Shown: in pieces, positions 1 through 10,120 of the stretch
Numbering within the stretch: the stretch's first letter is position 1
Layout: every line of letters starts with the position of its first letter
Source of the DNA: an uncultured Pelagibacteraceae bacterium
Lineage (GTDB): Bacteria > Pseudomonadota > Alphaproteobacteria > Pelagibacterales > Pelagibacteraceae
Length of the DNA: 64,000 nt
NCBI GenBank assembly: GCA_902549785.1
Contig: CACCWT010000001.1
Coordinates: forward strand, 1-64,000
Direction: 5' to 3'
The notes under the pieces: model-generated
Told to the model about the DNA's origin: nothing
The model's database searches: none
The model's input: the letters and a program-made list of their open reading frames with translations, nothing else
Made by a program: the position numbers and the translations under genes

Positions 1-2
1 AA

Positions 3-1499
3 ATTGAGGGAGCTAAACCGGTTTTATCTACTTCTAGATATTACCCTTATTCAAATGATCTAGTTCATATAATTGGTTACGTCGGTGAAGCTAGCGCAGA
101 TGATATCACGAAGAATAAAAAAATTGAGCAAAATTTTGTTCCTGGCTTAAAAGTTGGAAAAATTGGGATTGAAAATTCAACCGACCAAATATTAATTGGA
201 AATTATGGTATAAAAAGATTTGAAGTAAACTCCTCGGGAAAAAAAATTAGAGAAATCAGTTATAAAAAGGAAACACAAGGAGAAAACCTTAGAACAACTA
301 TTGATATAGAGGTTCAAAGACTTGCACAAAAACTTCTTCATAATAAAGCAGGCTCTATTTGTGCTATGGATATTTTCAGTGGTGAAATAATTGCACTTGC
401 ATCGTCGCCGACTTATGATCCAAACAAATTTACATATGGCATTAACAAAAAAGATTGGAATGCAATTAAAAACAACAAACTAAGACCTTTGGTTAATAAA
501 TCAATAGCAGGCTTATACTCTCCAGGATCTACTATAAAACCTTTAGTAGCTCTCGCGGCTTTAGAATATGGCATTATAAATCCAAAACTAAAAGTTAAAT
601 GTAAGGGACATGACCATCCTTACGAATTATATGGACAAAAATATCATTGTTGGAAAAAAGATGGACATGGAATAATGAGTTTAAGAAATGCAATTAAGCA
701 ATCATGTGATATTTATTTCTATGAAGTAGCAAGATTGCTTGGAGTTGATAAATTATCAATTATAGCAAAAAGATATGGCCTTGGCTCAAAAGTATTAGAA
801 AATATATTCCCAGAGGAAAAAAAGGGACTTGTCCCGTCGACAAAATGGAAAAAACAAGTTCTTGAACAATCTTGGTATCTTGGAGAGACTGTAATAACAG
901 GAATAGGCCAAGGTTATATACAAACAACCCCTTTGCAGCTTTGTTTGATGACCGCTCAATTAGCAAATGGTGGATTTAAAATAAAACCAAACATAATTTA
1001 TAATAATAATTTTAATTATGAAGAAATTTTATCAAAGATACAATCTGAGAAAAATAAACCTATTGAAGCAAATATATTACAAGAAAGAGATATAAATCTT
1101 TATGAAAAATTATATAAAAATTCTAAAAATATAAAAATTGTTCTTGATGCAATGTATGGATCAACAAATGAGCAATTTGGAACATCATTCAGATCAAGAC
1201 ATAAAGATAAAAAATACAGATATGCTGGAAAAACAGGAACCTCCCAGGTAAGAAGAATTACAGAAAAGGACAGAGAACTAGATTTAGATACATCTGAAAT
1301 TGAGTACAAAAATAGAGATCATGCATTATTCATAGCATTTGCCCCTTATGATAAACCAAAATATGCAATAAGTGTTTTAGTTGAACATGGTGGATCTGGA
1401 AGTAAATCCGCAGCACCTTTGGCTAACAAGTTGATAAAAAAAATAATTGATAGAGACAAAGATAGAGAAATCAAAAGAAAGGAAATTAAGAGTATCTAA
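3..1499 (+). CDS. mrdA: Penicillin-binding protein 2 (peptidoglycan transpeptidase), 5' end missing
   Basis: Transpeptidase that cross-links peptidoglycan during cell elongation, anchored in the inner membrane with its catalytic domain in the periplasm. The reading frame is open to the left edge, so the true start and the membrane anchor lie outside; an internal ATG at 366 is not the start because the upstream codons read a typical PBP dimerisation region (IIGYVGEAS, then GKIGIE). All three active-site motifs are visible: SxxK (STIK, serine codon at 528), SxD-type (SCD, at 702) and KTG (1230-1238). Its stop overlaps the rodA start (TAATG), the standard mrdA-rodA pair, so co-translation is likely. 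Family assignment is firm. Confidence 0.95.
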   Translation: MEGAKPVLSTSRYYPYSNDLVHIIGYVGEASADDITKNKKIEQNFVPGLKVGKIGIENSTDQILIGNYGIKRFEVNSSGKKIREISYKKETQGENLRTTIDIEVQRLAQKLLHNKAGSICAMDIFSGEIIALASSPTYDPNKFTYGINKKDWNAIKNNKLRPLVNKSIAGLYSPGSTIKPLVALAALEYGIINPKLKVKCKGHDHPYELYGQKYHCWKKDGHGIMSLRNAIKQSCDIYFYEVARLLGVDKLSIIAKRYGLGSKVLENIFPEEKKGLVPSTKWKKQVLEQSWYLGETVITGIGQGYIQTTPLQLCLMTAQLANGGFKIKPNIIYNNNFNYEEILSKIQSEKNKPIEANILQERDINLYEKLYKNSKNIKIVLDAMYGSTNEQFGTSFRSRHKDKKYRYAGKTGTSQVRRITEKDRELDLDTSEIEYKNRDHALFIAFAPYDKPKYAISVLVEHGGSGSKSAAPLANKLIKKIIDRDKDREIKRKEIKSI

Positions 1500-2626
1500 T
1501 GATATCCTCGTCTTTAAATTCCTCAAATTACTCTTTTTTTGACAAACTAAAATCTGTTGATTATTTTATAATTTTATTAGTTTTATTAATTGGAGCTATT
1601 AGTGTTTTTTCAATTTATTCAACAGAAAGTGGAGAATTTTCTTTTTATACAAAAAACCATTTAATAAGATTAGTTGCTTTTTTTTTATTATTCTTAGCTT
1701 TGTCATTTGTAAGAGTTTCAACTTGGTATAGGCAGGCATATTCATTTTATTTATTAGGGCTTTTACTTTTATTGTCAGTTATTTTTTTTGGAATTTCAGC
1801 TTCAGGTTCTAAACGTTGGATAAATTTAGTTGTATTTAATCTTCAACCATCTGAGCTCATGAAAATTGCAGTTATTGTCAGTTTTGCAAGATATTACCAT
1901 AGGATACAAACTGCAGATATCGAAAGTTATAAATATTTGCTGCAACCTATAATACTTTTGTTAATACCTTGTTATTTAGTCATTACTCAACCTGATTTGG
2001 GAACAGCTATTTTAATAGCAGGAAGCGGAATAGCCATTATTTGGTTGGCTGGTTTAAATATTAAATATTTTATTTATTCAGGACTAATAGCTCTTGTCTC
2101 TATGCCATTTATAATTTCAATTTTAAAACCATATCAGAAATCAAGAATTTTGACTTTTTTCAATCCTGAAAGAGATCCTTTGGGTGCAGGTTATCAGATT
2201 ATTCAATCTAAGATAGCCATAGGATCCGGCGGGATCTATGGAAAAGGATTTTTAAAAGGTACTCAAAGTTATCTAGAGTTTTTGCCTGAAAAGCACACAG
2301 ATTTCATATTCACCCTTTTCTCAGAGGAATTTGGATTTCTTGGGTCTATATTGCTTATATTTTTATATGCTTTATTGATTTACAGAATTATCAAAATAGG
2401 ATTTTATTGCAGAAGTTTTTTTGCAAAACTTTACTGTTTTGGCTTTTCATCAGCTCTTTTCTTATATGTATTCGTTAATATAGCTATGGTTGTAGGCTTA
2501 CTTCCAATTGTAGGCGCGCCTTTACCAATTATGTCTTATGGAGGTTCATCAATGCTATCTATTATGATTGGGTTAAGCATTGTTATGAGTTGTAAAATTT
2601 ACAGCCAGGAAATAGTATCAAATTAA
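1499..2626 (+). CDS. rodA: RodA, SEDS-family peptidoglycan glycosyltransferase
   Basis: Polytopic inner-membrane SEDS protein that polymerises glycan strands as partner of PBP2 in the elongasome. At 375 aa it has the usual family length, with about ten hydrophobic segments. Diagnostic motifs are GSKRWI near residue 101, LPEKHTDFIF near 263 (the segment carrying the catalytic-region aspartate) and GGSSML near 347. It starts one base inside the mrdA stop codon, which indicates translational coupling. The 76-base gap after it shows no obvious hairpin terminator. Confidence 0.95.
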   Translation: MISSSLNSSNYSFFDKLKSVDYFIILLVLLIGAISVFSIYSTESGEFSFYTKNHLIRLVAFFLLFLALSFVRVSTWYRQAYSFYLLGLLLLLSVIFFGISASGSKRWINLVVFNLQPSELMKIAVIVSFARYYHRIQTADIESYKYLLQPIILLLIPCYLVITQPDLGTAILIAGSGIAIIWLAGLNIKYFIYSGLIALVSMPFIISILKPYQKSRILTFFNPERDPLGAGYQIIQSKIAIGSGGIYGKGFLKGTQSYLEFLPEKHTDFIFTLFSEEFGFLGSILLIFLYALLIYRIIKIGFYCRSFFAKLYCFGFSSALFLYVFVNIAMVVGLLPIVGAPLPIMSYGGSSMLSIMIGLSIVMSCKIYSQEIVSN

Positions 2627-2702
2627 ACTTATTACATATTATTATATCAGCCGCGATCAAATATCATATATAATTAAATATAACTCCATCTATATTTCTA
2701 AT

Positions 2703-3944
2703 ATGCCTGAAAAAAATTTAAAAATTGGAGTCGTTGGCGCAGGCATTCAAGGAGTTTGCAATGCTCTCTTTCTTCAAAAAAAAGGGTACCAAGTAATACT
2801 ATTTGACAGAGATCAACCTGGTAATGCTGCATCTTATGGAAATGCAGGACACTTCTCACCTTACGCTTCAGTTCCATTAAACAGACCAGACATTTTATCT
2901 GATGTGCCAGCAATGTTAATGAGTTCAAGAGGACCCCTTGCTTTAAAATGGAATTATGTACCAAAAATGATCCCGTGGTTTTCAAGATTCGTGGTTAACT
3001 GTACAAAAGATAAAATGATGCATACTGCAAAATATATGCATCAAATTTTAGACCAATCATTAATTGCCTATGATGAATTATTTGATGAAATAGATCTAGA
3101 AGGTTTGGTAGAAAGCAATGGAATACTTTATATTTGGAATGAAAAAAACTTAAAAAGTAGAGAGTTAGAAATCAAAATTAGAGATGAACTAGGCGTAAAA
3201 CAAAAAATTGTAAATAAGAAAGAAATACATGATTTAGAACCAAACTTAAAACCTATTTACTCAGGTGGAGTATTTTATGATTACGCAAGACATGCAAGAA
3301 ATCCAAAAAAAATTCTAGTAAAATTATTTGAAAATTTTGTAAAAAAAGGTGGAAAATTTCTTAAACTAAATATTCAAAATGTTAATTTTGATGAAGGTAA
3401 ACCAGTGTTAAGATCTGAAACGCAAAGATTTGTATTTGATAAATTAGTAATAGCTTGTGGAGCATTTTCAAAAAGACTTACAGATAAATTACATGAAAAA
3501 ATTCCTCTTGATACTGAGAGAGGATATCATGTTCATTTCAAAGATTTTGATCATTTAATTTCTAGACCAGTCGTGAATTCAAATAGAGGCTTCGGAATGT
3601 CTCCAATGGACCAAGGATTAAGAGTAGTTGGCACAGTTGAGTTTGGTGGTTTAGAAAATACACTTTCAAAAAATAGAATTAAAAATTTAATTTTAAATGC
3701 AAAAGAAATGCTAGATGGATTACCAGAACATAAAGATGAGTGGCTAGGTTTTAGGCCTACTTTACCAGATTTTTTGCCAGTAATTGGGCCATCTAAAAAT
3801 TATGAAAATGTATATTATTCATTTGGCCATCACCATTTAGGATGGACTTTAGGTGCAATATCTGGAAAAATAGTTTCAGGGATGATTGCAAATGAAAATA
3901 CTAATATGGATTTAAAACCATATAGTTCAGTCAGATTTGCATAG
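2703..3944 (+). CDS. DadA-like FAD-dependent D-amino acid dehydrogenase
   Basis: FAD-dependent oxidoreductase of the DAO/DadA family, expected to oxidise a D-amino acid (or a secondary amino acid) to the 2-oxo acid and ammonia, passing electrons to the respiratory chain. A dinucleotide-binding GxGxxG (GAGIQG, residues 12-17) opens the protein, followed by an acidic residue ending strand 2 (LFDRD) and the DadA-typical ASYGNAG. The C-terminal FAD contact is seen in the SFGHHHLGWTLG stretch. Its 413 aa match the family. It lies 14 bases before the indolepyruvate oxidoreductase, which suggests that the 2-oxo acid made here is passed to that enzyme. The exact substrate cannot be read from sequence. 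Confidence 0.8.
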   Translation: MPEKNLKIGVVGAGIQGVCNALFLQKKGYQVILFDRDQPGNAASYGNAGHFSPYASVPLNRPDILSDVPAMLMSSRGPLALKWNYVPKMIPWFSRFVVNCTKDKMMHTAKYMHQILDQSLIAYDELFDEIDLEGLVESNGILYIWNEKNLKSRELEIKIRDELGVKQKIVNKKEIHDLEPNLKPIYSGGVFYDYARHARNPKKILVKLFENFVKKGGKFLKLNIQNVNFDEGKPVLRSETQRFVFDKLVIACGAFSKRLTDKLHEKIPLDTERGYHVHFKDFDHLISRPVVNSNRGFGMSPMDQGLRVVGTVEFGGLENTLSKNRIKNLILNAKEMLDGLPEHKDEWLGFRPTLPDFLPVIGPSKNYENVYYSFGHHHLGWTLGAISGKIVSGMIANENTNMDLKPYSSVRFA

Positions 3945-3958
3945 TAAAGTTATATAGT

Positions 3959-6900
3959 GTGGATATTAAACTTGAGGATAAATATAAATTGGGTGAAGGT
4001 ACTAGATTTTTAACTGGTGCCCAAGCATTAGTTAGAGTTCCTATCGTTCAAGCTAGAAGAGATAAAAAAAAGAATCTGAACACTGCGTGCTATATTTCTG
4101 GTTACAGAGGCTCACCCCTTGGTGGGTATGATCAACAAATTATAAAAAATAAAAAATATTTAAATGAAAATAATATTTTCTTTCAACCTGGAATTAATGA
4201 GGAACTCGCAGCAACTTCCTTATGGGGTACACAACAAGTTAATCTAAGAAAAAAAGATAAATATGATGGTGTATTTGGCATTTGGTATGGTAAAGGACCA
4301 GGAGTTGATAGAGCAGGAGATGCTTTAAAGCATGTAAACTTAGCAGGAACCTCGAAGTTTGGTGGTGTTATCGCTCTTATGGGAGATGATCACATATGCG
4401 AGTCATCTACAACTTCACACCAAAGCGAATTTGCGATGATCGATGCAATGATACCTTTTTTAAACCCAAGTGGTGTTCAAGAAATATTAGATTATGGGAT
4501 CATAGGAATTGAATTATCTAGAAAAAGTGGTTGTTGGGTTGGTATTAAATGTGTTCATGACAATGTCAGTTCAGGCGCAACAGTAGATTTAGATGAAAGC
4601 AGAGTTTTTCTTAAAGATATTTCTAATGAAAATTATCCATCTGAAGGATTAAATATCAGATTGAAAGATACAGCTCAAGAAAAAGAATATCGTTTACATC
4701 ACCATAAATTAAAATACGTAAAAGAATATTGTAAATTAAACAATTTAAATAAATTAATTTTTGACTCGGAACAAGCTAGAATTGGAATAATTAGTACAGG
4801 AAAATCTTTCTTAGATACTAAGCTTGGACTTGAAAAAATTGGAATAAATAAAGAAATTGCAAATAACATAGGAATTAAATTTCTTAAAATTGCTATGCCT
4901 TGGCCATTAGAAGAAACAATAATTGAAAATTTTGCAGAAAATTTAGATAAGATCATTGTAGTTGAGGAAAAAAGATCAATTATAGAGACACAAGTAAAAG
5001 AAATTTTATTTAATAAAAACCTAAAAGTAAAAGTAATCGGAAAAAAAGATGAGAATAATAACGATCTGTTTGTTTCGTCTGGAGCTTTAGACCCGGGAGA
5101 GATTGGCTTAAAAATTTATGAAACAATAAAATATCTAAAATTACCTAAGGATGTGAATAATTTTTCAAAGCAATTGAAATCTTTCACTGAAACAACTAAT
5201 TCAAATATTTCCTTAAAAAGAGTCCCACATTTTTGTTCAGGTTGCCCTCATAATACCTCAACTAGAATTCCTGAGGGAAGCAGAGCAATGACGGGTATTA
5301 GTTGTGCTTATCTGGTCGAACATATGGAAAGAGATAACGAGGGTTTTTCACAAATGGGATCCGAGGGAGCTACTTGGGTAGGAGAGTCAGTTTTTAGTAA
5401 TACAGACCATGTTTTTCAAAATATGGGAGATGGAACTTATATTCACTCTGGAATTCTCTCAATTAGACACGCAGTTGCAGCAAAAACTAAAATGACATTT
5501 AAGATATTATACAATGATGCTGTCGCCCTAACAGGAGGACAAGCATTGGATGGCTTAACAACTGTTGCCCAAATGTCTAAACAGCTTGAAGCTGAAGGAG
5601 TTAAAGAAATAGCAATAATTACAGATGAAATTAAAAAGTATGGTGACACTGGAGGCTTTGCCAAAAATTCAAAAGTTTATGATAGAAAGAATATTATAGA
5701 TGTTCAAATTGAATTAAGCAAAATTAATGGAACGACTGTCATAATTTATGATCAGACTTGTGCAGCTGAAAAAAGAAGAAGAAGAAAAAAAGGTATTTTA
5801 GAAGAGCCTAAGAAAAAAATATTTATAAATAAGGACCTATGTGAAGGATGTGGAGATTGCGGAGTACAATCAAATTGTGTTTCAATTGCTCCTGTTGAAA
5901 CTGAGTATGGAAGAAAAAGACAAATTGATCAATCATCATGCAATAAAGATTACACATGTGTAGATGGATTTTGTCCAAGCTTTGTAAGTCTTGAAGGAGA
6001 GATTAGAATTAAAAAAAATTATGATGAAAACCTTATAAATAAAATAAATTCAAAAATCGAAGAGCCAATACTACCGGAAATAAATAAATCTTATGGAATA
6101 ATGATTGCTGGTATAGGTGGAACTGGTGTAGTTACTATTGGAGCAGTGCTTGCAACAGCTGCCCAAATAGATGGTAGAGGATCTGGTGTTCTTGATATGA
6201 CTGGACTAGCCCAAAAAGGCGGAGCTGTTAAAAGCTTTTTAAGAATTTTTGAAAAACCGGAGGATGTTGGGGCGATCAGATTATCCTATGGGGATACAAA
6301 CTTACTTTTAGGATTTGATTTACTTGTATCAAATGATTTAGAAATAATAAAAACTTTGGATAAAAAAATTTCAAAACTAATAATTAATACAGATGAAGTA
6401 ATGCCAGGAGATTTTACGCGTGACAAAAATTTTTATTTACCATTCGAGGAAATGCGAAACAATTTAATTAATATAGCAGGATTAGAGAATATAAAATTTA
6501 TATCATCAAATAAAATTACATCTAAGATCTTAGGTAATTCAATACTATCGAACATGTTTAATGTTGGAATTGCATATCAATCAGGCCTGATACCAATTTC
6601 AGCTTCATCAATTGAAAAAGCAATTGAATTAAATGGTGCTAGCGTGAAAGATAATATTGATGCTTTCCGATTTGGTAGACATTATGAAAATTTAAAAGAA
6701 GAAGTAATTAATATAGTTAAAGATGAACCTGAAATATTAGAAAGTTTTGATGCGAAATATCAAAATAGGTTTAAATTTTTAGAAGACTATCAAAATAAAA
6801 AATATGCTCAAAATTATGAAGATTTGGTGAGTTATGCAAAAAAAGTTGATAAAGAAGTTGGAAATGGAAATCAATTTTCCACAGCAGTATTAAAAAATTA

Positions 6901-7378
6901 CTTTAAATTAATGGCTTACAAAGATGAATATGAAGTATCAAGATTAATGACAAATAAAAAATTCTCAGACGATATAAATAAAAACTTTGAAGGTAACTTT
7001 AGTTACAACTTTTATTTAGCTCCACCAATCTTCAGTAAAAAAAGTAAAGTAGATGGTAAATTATTAAAGATTAAATTTGGTGGATGGTTGTTTAATGTAT
7101 TTAAATTAATTTCAAAATTTAAATTTTTAAGAGGTACGAAATTTGATCCATTTGGTTATTTAAATGAAAGAAAAAAAGAGAGAGAATTAATAAGAGATTA
7201 CAATCAAACTATCGTTGATATTGGATCAAAAATAAATAAATCAAACTATGAAACAGCTGTCAAAATAGCATCAATACCTGATCAAATAAGAGGATTTGGA
7301 CACGTCAAAGAAAAGAATATAAAAGAAGCTATAAATAATAGAACAGATTTACTTAATTCTTTTCATGAAAACTCTTAG
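3959..7378 (+). CDS. Fused indolepyruvate ferredoxin oxidoreductase (IorA-IorB type)
   Basis: Oxidative decarboxylation of aryl- or branched 2-oxo acids (indolepyruvate, phenylpyruvate and the like) to acyl-CoA with reduction of ferredoxin. The 1139-aa protein contains, in order: an N-terminal pyrimidine-binding domain; a TPP-binding domain with the GDG motif (MGDGTYIHSG, near residue 489); a 4Fe-4S region (CEGCGDC near 627, then further cysteines in CNKDYTC and GFCPS); a gamma domain starting GIGGTG (near 717); and a long C-terminal extension. This one-chain layout is the known alphaproteobacterial form. The start is GTG, without a clear ribosome site. The end overlaps the next gene by 14 bases. 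Confidence 0.9.
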   Translation: MDIKLEDKYKLGEGTRFLTGAQALVRVPIVQARRDKKKNLNTACYISGYRGSPLGGYDQQIIKNKKYLNENNIFFQPGINEELAATSLWGTQQVNLRKKDKYDGVFGIWYGKGPGVDRAGDALKHVNLAGTSKFGGVIALMGDDHICESSTTSHQSEFAMIDAMIPFLNPSGVQEILDYGIIGIELSRKSGCWVGIKCVHDNVSSGATVDLDESRVFLKDISNENYPSEGLNIRLKDTAQEKEYRLHHHKLKYVKEYCKLNNLNKLIFDSEQARIGIISTGKSFLDTKLGLEKIGINKEIANNIGIKFLKIAMPWPLEETIIENFAENLDKIIVVEEKRSIIETQVKEILFNKNLKVKVIGKKDENNNDLFVSSGALDPGEIGLKIYETIKYLKLPKDVNNFSKQLKSFTETTNSNISLKRVPHFCSGCPHNTSTRIPEGSRAMTGISCAYLVEHMERDNEGFSQMGSEGATWVGESVFSNTDHVFQNMGDGTYIHSGILSIRHAVAAKTKMTFKILYNDAVALTGGQALDGLTTVAQMSKQLEAEGVKEIAIITDEIKKYGDTGGFAKNSKVYDRKNIIDVQIELSKINGTTVIIYDQTCAAEKRRRRKKGILEEPKKKIFINKDLCEGCGDCGVQSNCVSIAPVETEYGRKRQIDQSSCNKDYTCVDGFCPSFVSLEGEIRIKKNYDENLINKINSKIEEPILPEINKSYGIMIAGIGGTGVVTIGAVLATAAQIDGRGSGVLDMTGLAQKGGAVKSFLRIFEKPEDVGAIRLSYGDTNLLLGFDLLVSNDLEIIKTLDKKISKLIINTDEVMPGDFTRDKNFYLPFEEMRNNLINIAGLENIKFISSNKITSKILGNSILSNMFNVGIAYQSGLIPISASSIEKAIELNGASVKDNIDAFRFGRHYENLKEEVINIVKDEPEILESFDAKYQNRFKFLEDYQNKKYAQNYEDLVSYAKKVDKEVGNGNQFSTAVLKNYFKLMAYKDEYEVSRLMTNKKFSDDINKNFEGNFSYNFYLAPPIFSKKSKVDGKLLKIKFGGWLFNVFKLISKFKFLRGTKFDPFGYLNERKKERELIRDYNQTIVDIGSKINKSNYETAVKIASIPDQIRGFGHVKEKNIKEAINNRTDLLNSFHENS

Positions 7379-8270
7379 TCCAATATATCTAGCCTCTCTA
7401 TACTTGGTTCTAGCTTGTTTATTTTGGGCTGGTAATTTCATAGTTGGTAAAGCTGCAAGTATTATTGATATACCTCCAATATCATTAAACTTTTATAGAT
7501 GGTTTTTAGCTTGGTTAGTTTTACTCCCATTTACTTACAAGGAATTATTAAGTAAGAAAAAAATTATATTGGATAATATTTTCTTATTTTCAATTTTAGG
7601 AATATTGGCTGTGAGTGTATTTAATTCTGCACTTTTTTATTCTTTGAGACATACCCAAGTAATAACTGGAGTGCTAATGATATCTACAGTCCCGGTTATG
7701 ATAATATTATTTTCATTTTTACTTAAAATTGAGAGAACAAATTTCTTTCAAATAACCGGTGTAATTCTCTCACTTACAGGTGTTTTATTTATAATAACTA
7801 AAGCAAATTTAAATAATCTATTAAATTTATCTTTTAATAAGGGAGATATTTTTGCATTGATTGCCATGTTTGCTTGGTCACTATATTCAACTCTCTTAAA
7901 AAAAAAAGAATTTAATCTATCTCCAATTTCCCTATTACAGGTCGTTATAACTTTTGGAGTGATTTTTTTAATTCCTATGTATTTTATTGACTACAGTTTA
8001 GGAAGCACAATCAAATTACAATCTTCTTTTTATTTAGTTTTATTTTATGTTGTTTTTTTTCCTGGGTTAATTTCATTTTTATTTTGGATAAAGGGCGTAA
8101 AATTAATCGGTGCAAATAGATCTGGAGTTTTTTTACATTTGATGCCCATACTAGGCGCTATAATGGCTATGATAATTTTTAATGAGAAAATATTATTTTA
8201 TCATTTCTTAGGTGCAATTTTTATTATTGCTGGTATTACAATCTCGAATAAAAAAACTCAAAATGCTTAA
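7365..8270 (+). CDS. EamA/DMT-superfamily transporter
   Basis: Inner-membrane metabolite exporter or permease of the drug/metabolite transporter superfamily. The 301-aa protein has about ten hydrophobic helices arranged as two EamA repeats; the first begins with LACLFWAGNFIVGKAA and the second near residue 160 (FALIAMFAWSLYS). It overlaps the preceding oxidoreductase by 14 bases and the following dehydrogenase by 8, so it belongs to the same transcript. The substrate is unknown; the neighbours suggest an amino acid or keto acid. It is one of six EamA proteins in this window. Confidence 0.85.
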   Translation: MKTLSPIYLASLYLVLACLFWAGNFIVGKAASIIDIPPISLNFYRWFLAWLVLLPFTYKELLSKKKIILDNIFLFSILGILAVSVFNSALFYSLRHTQVITGVLMISTVPVMIILFSFLLKIERTNFFQITGVILSLTGVLFIITKANLNNLLNLSFNKGDIFALIAMFAWSLYSTLLKKKEFNLSPISLLQVVITFGVIFLIPMYFIDYSLGSTIKLQSSFYLVLFYVVFFPGLISFLFWIKGVKLIGANRSGVFLHLMPILGAIMAMIIFNEKILFYHFLGAIFIIAGITISNKKTQNA

Positions 8271-9213
8271 AGTTGCTATTTTAGATGATTATCAAAATAT
8301 CGCACAAGAATTTATCGATTTAAAAAATCTTTCATCAAAATTTGATATTGAGATTTTCAGTGAACCTTTTGAAAATGAGGACGACGCCATAGAAAAATTA
8401 AAAGAATTTGAAGCTCTGCTTATTATGAGAGAAAGAACGTCAATTACTTCAAATATTATTAAAAGTTTAAAAAAACTAAAATACATTTCTACAAGCGGAA
8501 TGAGAAATAAAGCCATAGATCTTGAAGCAACAAAAAAAGCTAAAATTATTGTTACAGGCACAGAAATCAATTCAAATCCAACCTGTGAATTAACATGGGC
8601 TTTAATTTTAGGACTAGCAAGAAATATTAAAGTGGAAGTTGATAATATGTATCAAGGCTATTGGCAGACAACAGTGGGAGTTGAGTTAAAAGGAAAAATT
8701 CTTGGACTTATTGGTTTAGGAAAAGTTGGATCTCAAGTTGCCAAAATTGGAAAAGCGTTTGGTATGCAAGTAATGGCATGGAGTGAAAACCTCAGTCTAG
8801 ATAAATGTAAAGAGCTTGATGTTTTGCCTTCAAGCAAAGAAGATATAATCCAAAATTCTGATTTCATATCAATTCATGTACAAGGAGGAGAAAGATATAA
8901 AGATTGTTTTAAAATAGCTGAGTTTGATAAAATGAAAAAAACAGCTTTTTTGATTAATACCTCAAGAGGTCCGATTGTAAATGAAGATGATTTGATTATA
9001 GCACTTTCAACTAATGTAATCGCTGGTGCAGGAATTGATGTTTATGATAAAGAGCCTCTGCCCTCTGGTCACAAACTAAGATTTGTACCTAATGCACTTT
9101 TGCTTCCACACTTAGGCTATGTAACGGCAGAAAATTATTCTATTTTTTATACACAAATGATTGAAAATTTAGAAGCTTGTGTTGCCGGTAAGCCTATAAG
9201 AGAAATAAAGTAA
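8263..9213 (+). CDS. D-isomer-specific 2-hydroxyacid dehydrogenase
   Basis: NAD(P)-dependent interconversion of a 2-oxo acid and its D-2-hydroxy acid. The frame is open from 8212, but the ATG at 8263 (protein beginning MLKVAILDDYQN) fits the family N-terminus and gives only an 8-base overlap with the EamA gene, so it is preferred (316 aa). The Rossmann motif is GLGKVG, and the catalytic Arg (NTSRGP), Glu (DKEPLP) and His (LLPHLGY) are all present. Placement after the DadA-like and oxidoreductase genes suggests it handles the same 2-oxo acid pool. The substrate is not determined. Confidence 0.88.
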   Translation: MLKVAILDDYQNIAQEFIDLKNLSSKFDIEIFSEPFENEDDAIEKLKEFEALLIMRERTSITSNIIKSLKKLKYISTSGMRNKAIDLEATKKAKIIVTGTEINSNPTCELTWALILGLARNIKVEVDNMYQGYWQTTVGVELKGKILGLIGLGKVGSQVAKIGKAFGMQVMAWSENLSLDKCKELDVLPSSKEDIIQNSDFISIHVQGGERYKDCFKIAEFDKMKKTAFLINTSRGPIVNEDDLIIALSTNVIAGAGIDVYDKEPLPSGHKLRFVPNALLLPHLGYVTAENYSIFYTQMIENLEACVAGKPIREIK

Positions 9214-9214
9214 A

Positions 9215-10120
9215 GTGGAATTACCAGTTGTAAATCATCCTGATTATGAAGCAAAGATTGGTGATGATAATAAATTTCCAATTAAAAAGTTTGGTGAATT
9301 AGCAAATTTTCTTAAAAAAGAAAAAGTAGTTAAAAAATTTTATAAACCTGAGCCATGTTCAATTGATACACTTAAAGAGGTTCACTCTGAGGAGTATATT
9401 TTAAAAATTAAAAATAAAACATTAGAAGAAACATTAGTTAAAAAAATAGGTTTTCCTTTAGTTGATAGTGTCGTGAGAAGATCTTTAGTGGCAACAGGTG
9501 GAACTGTGTTAGCTGCTAAATTGGCTATTAATTATGGAATAGCTTGTAATACAGCTGGTGGAAGCCACCATGCAATATATGATGAGGGAGCAGGATTTTG
9601 TGTATTTAATGATGTAGCTGTTGCTGCAAAATATCTTTTGAATAGAGGACTAGCTAATAAAATTCTCATTCTAGATCTTGATGTTCACCAAGGAAATGGA
9701 AATGCAGAAATATTTAAAAATGAAAATAATGTTTTTACATTTAGTATGCACTCGAAAGTAAATTACCCTCCTATAAAATCAAAAAGTGATTTAGATGTTG
9801 AGCTTGAACAAGACATGGAAGACGAGCAATACTTGGATATTTTAAAAAAAAATTTAATTTTCTTGAACGATTTTAATTTTGATTTTGTATTTTATATTGC
9901 AGGTGTTGATATTCATTTAGACGATAGATTAGGCAAGTTAAAAATTACTGATATTGGCATTAATAGAAGAGATAAAATGGTTATCAGAAACTTTTTTGAA
10001 AGAAGAATTCCTATTTGCGGTGTTTTAGGCGGTGGTTATAATAAAGACTTTGAAAAACTTATTGAATTGCACGCAAGTTTACATAAAAATTGTGCAAAAT
10101 ATTTAAATGACGAAAAATAA
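9215..10120 (+). CDS. Histone-deacetylase-fold amidohydrolase
   Basis: Zinc-dependent deacetylase of the HDAC/acetylpolyamine amidohydrolase superfamily. The active-site His pair sits in GGSHHA (near residue 114), the first metal ligands in DLDVHQGNG (near 153) and another metal aspartate in AGVDIH (near 230), with GGGY near the C-terminus. In bacteria such proteins deacetylate small amides such as acetylpolyamines; a role on a protein is less likely. The start is GTG, one base after the preceding stop, and the end overlaps msrB by 14 bases, so it is deeply embedded in the operon. The substrate is unknown. Confidence 0.85.
   Translation: MELPVVNHPDYEAKIGDDNKFPIKKFGELANFLKKEKVVKKFYKPEPCSIDTLKEVHSEEYILKIKNKTLEETLVKKIGFPLVDSVVRRSLVATGGTVLAAKLAINYGIACNTAGGSHHAIYDEGAGFCVFNDVAVAAKYLLNRGLANKILILDLDVHQGNGNAEIFKNENNVFTFSMHSKVNYPPIKSKSDLDVELEQDMEDEQYLDILKKNLIFLNDFNFDFVFYIAGVDIHLDDRLGKLKITDIGINRRDKMVIRNFFERRIPICGVLGGGYNKDFEKLIELHASLHKNCAKYLNDEK

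Noticed and set aside
366..1499. ATG at 366 as start of the PBP2 gene
   Set aside because: The frame is open to the left edge and the upstream codons encode PBP dimerisation-domain sequence, so the gene is simply cut by the window.
8212..8262. Start of the 2-hydroxyacid dehydrogenase at 8212
   Set aside because: It would overlap the EamA gene by 59 bases and add residues without family likeness; the ATG at 8263 gives a normal N-terminus.
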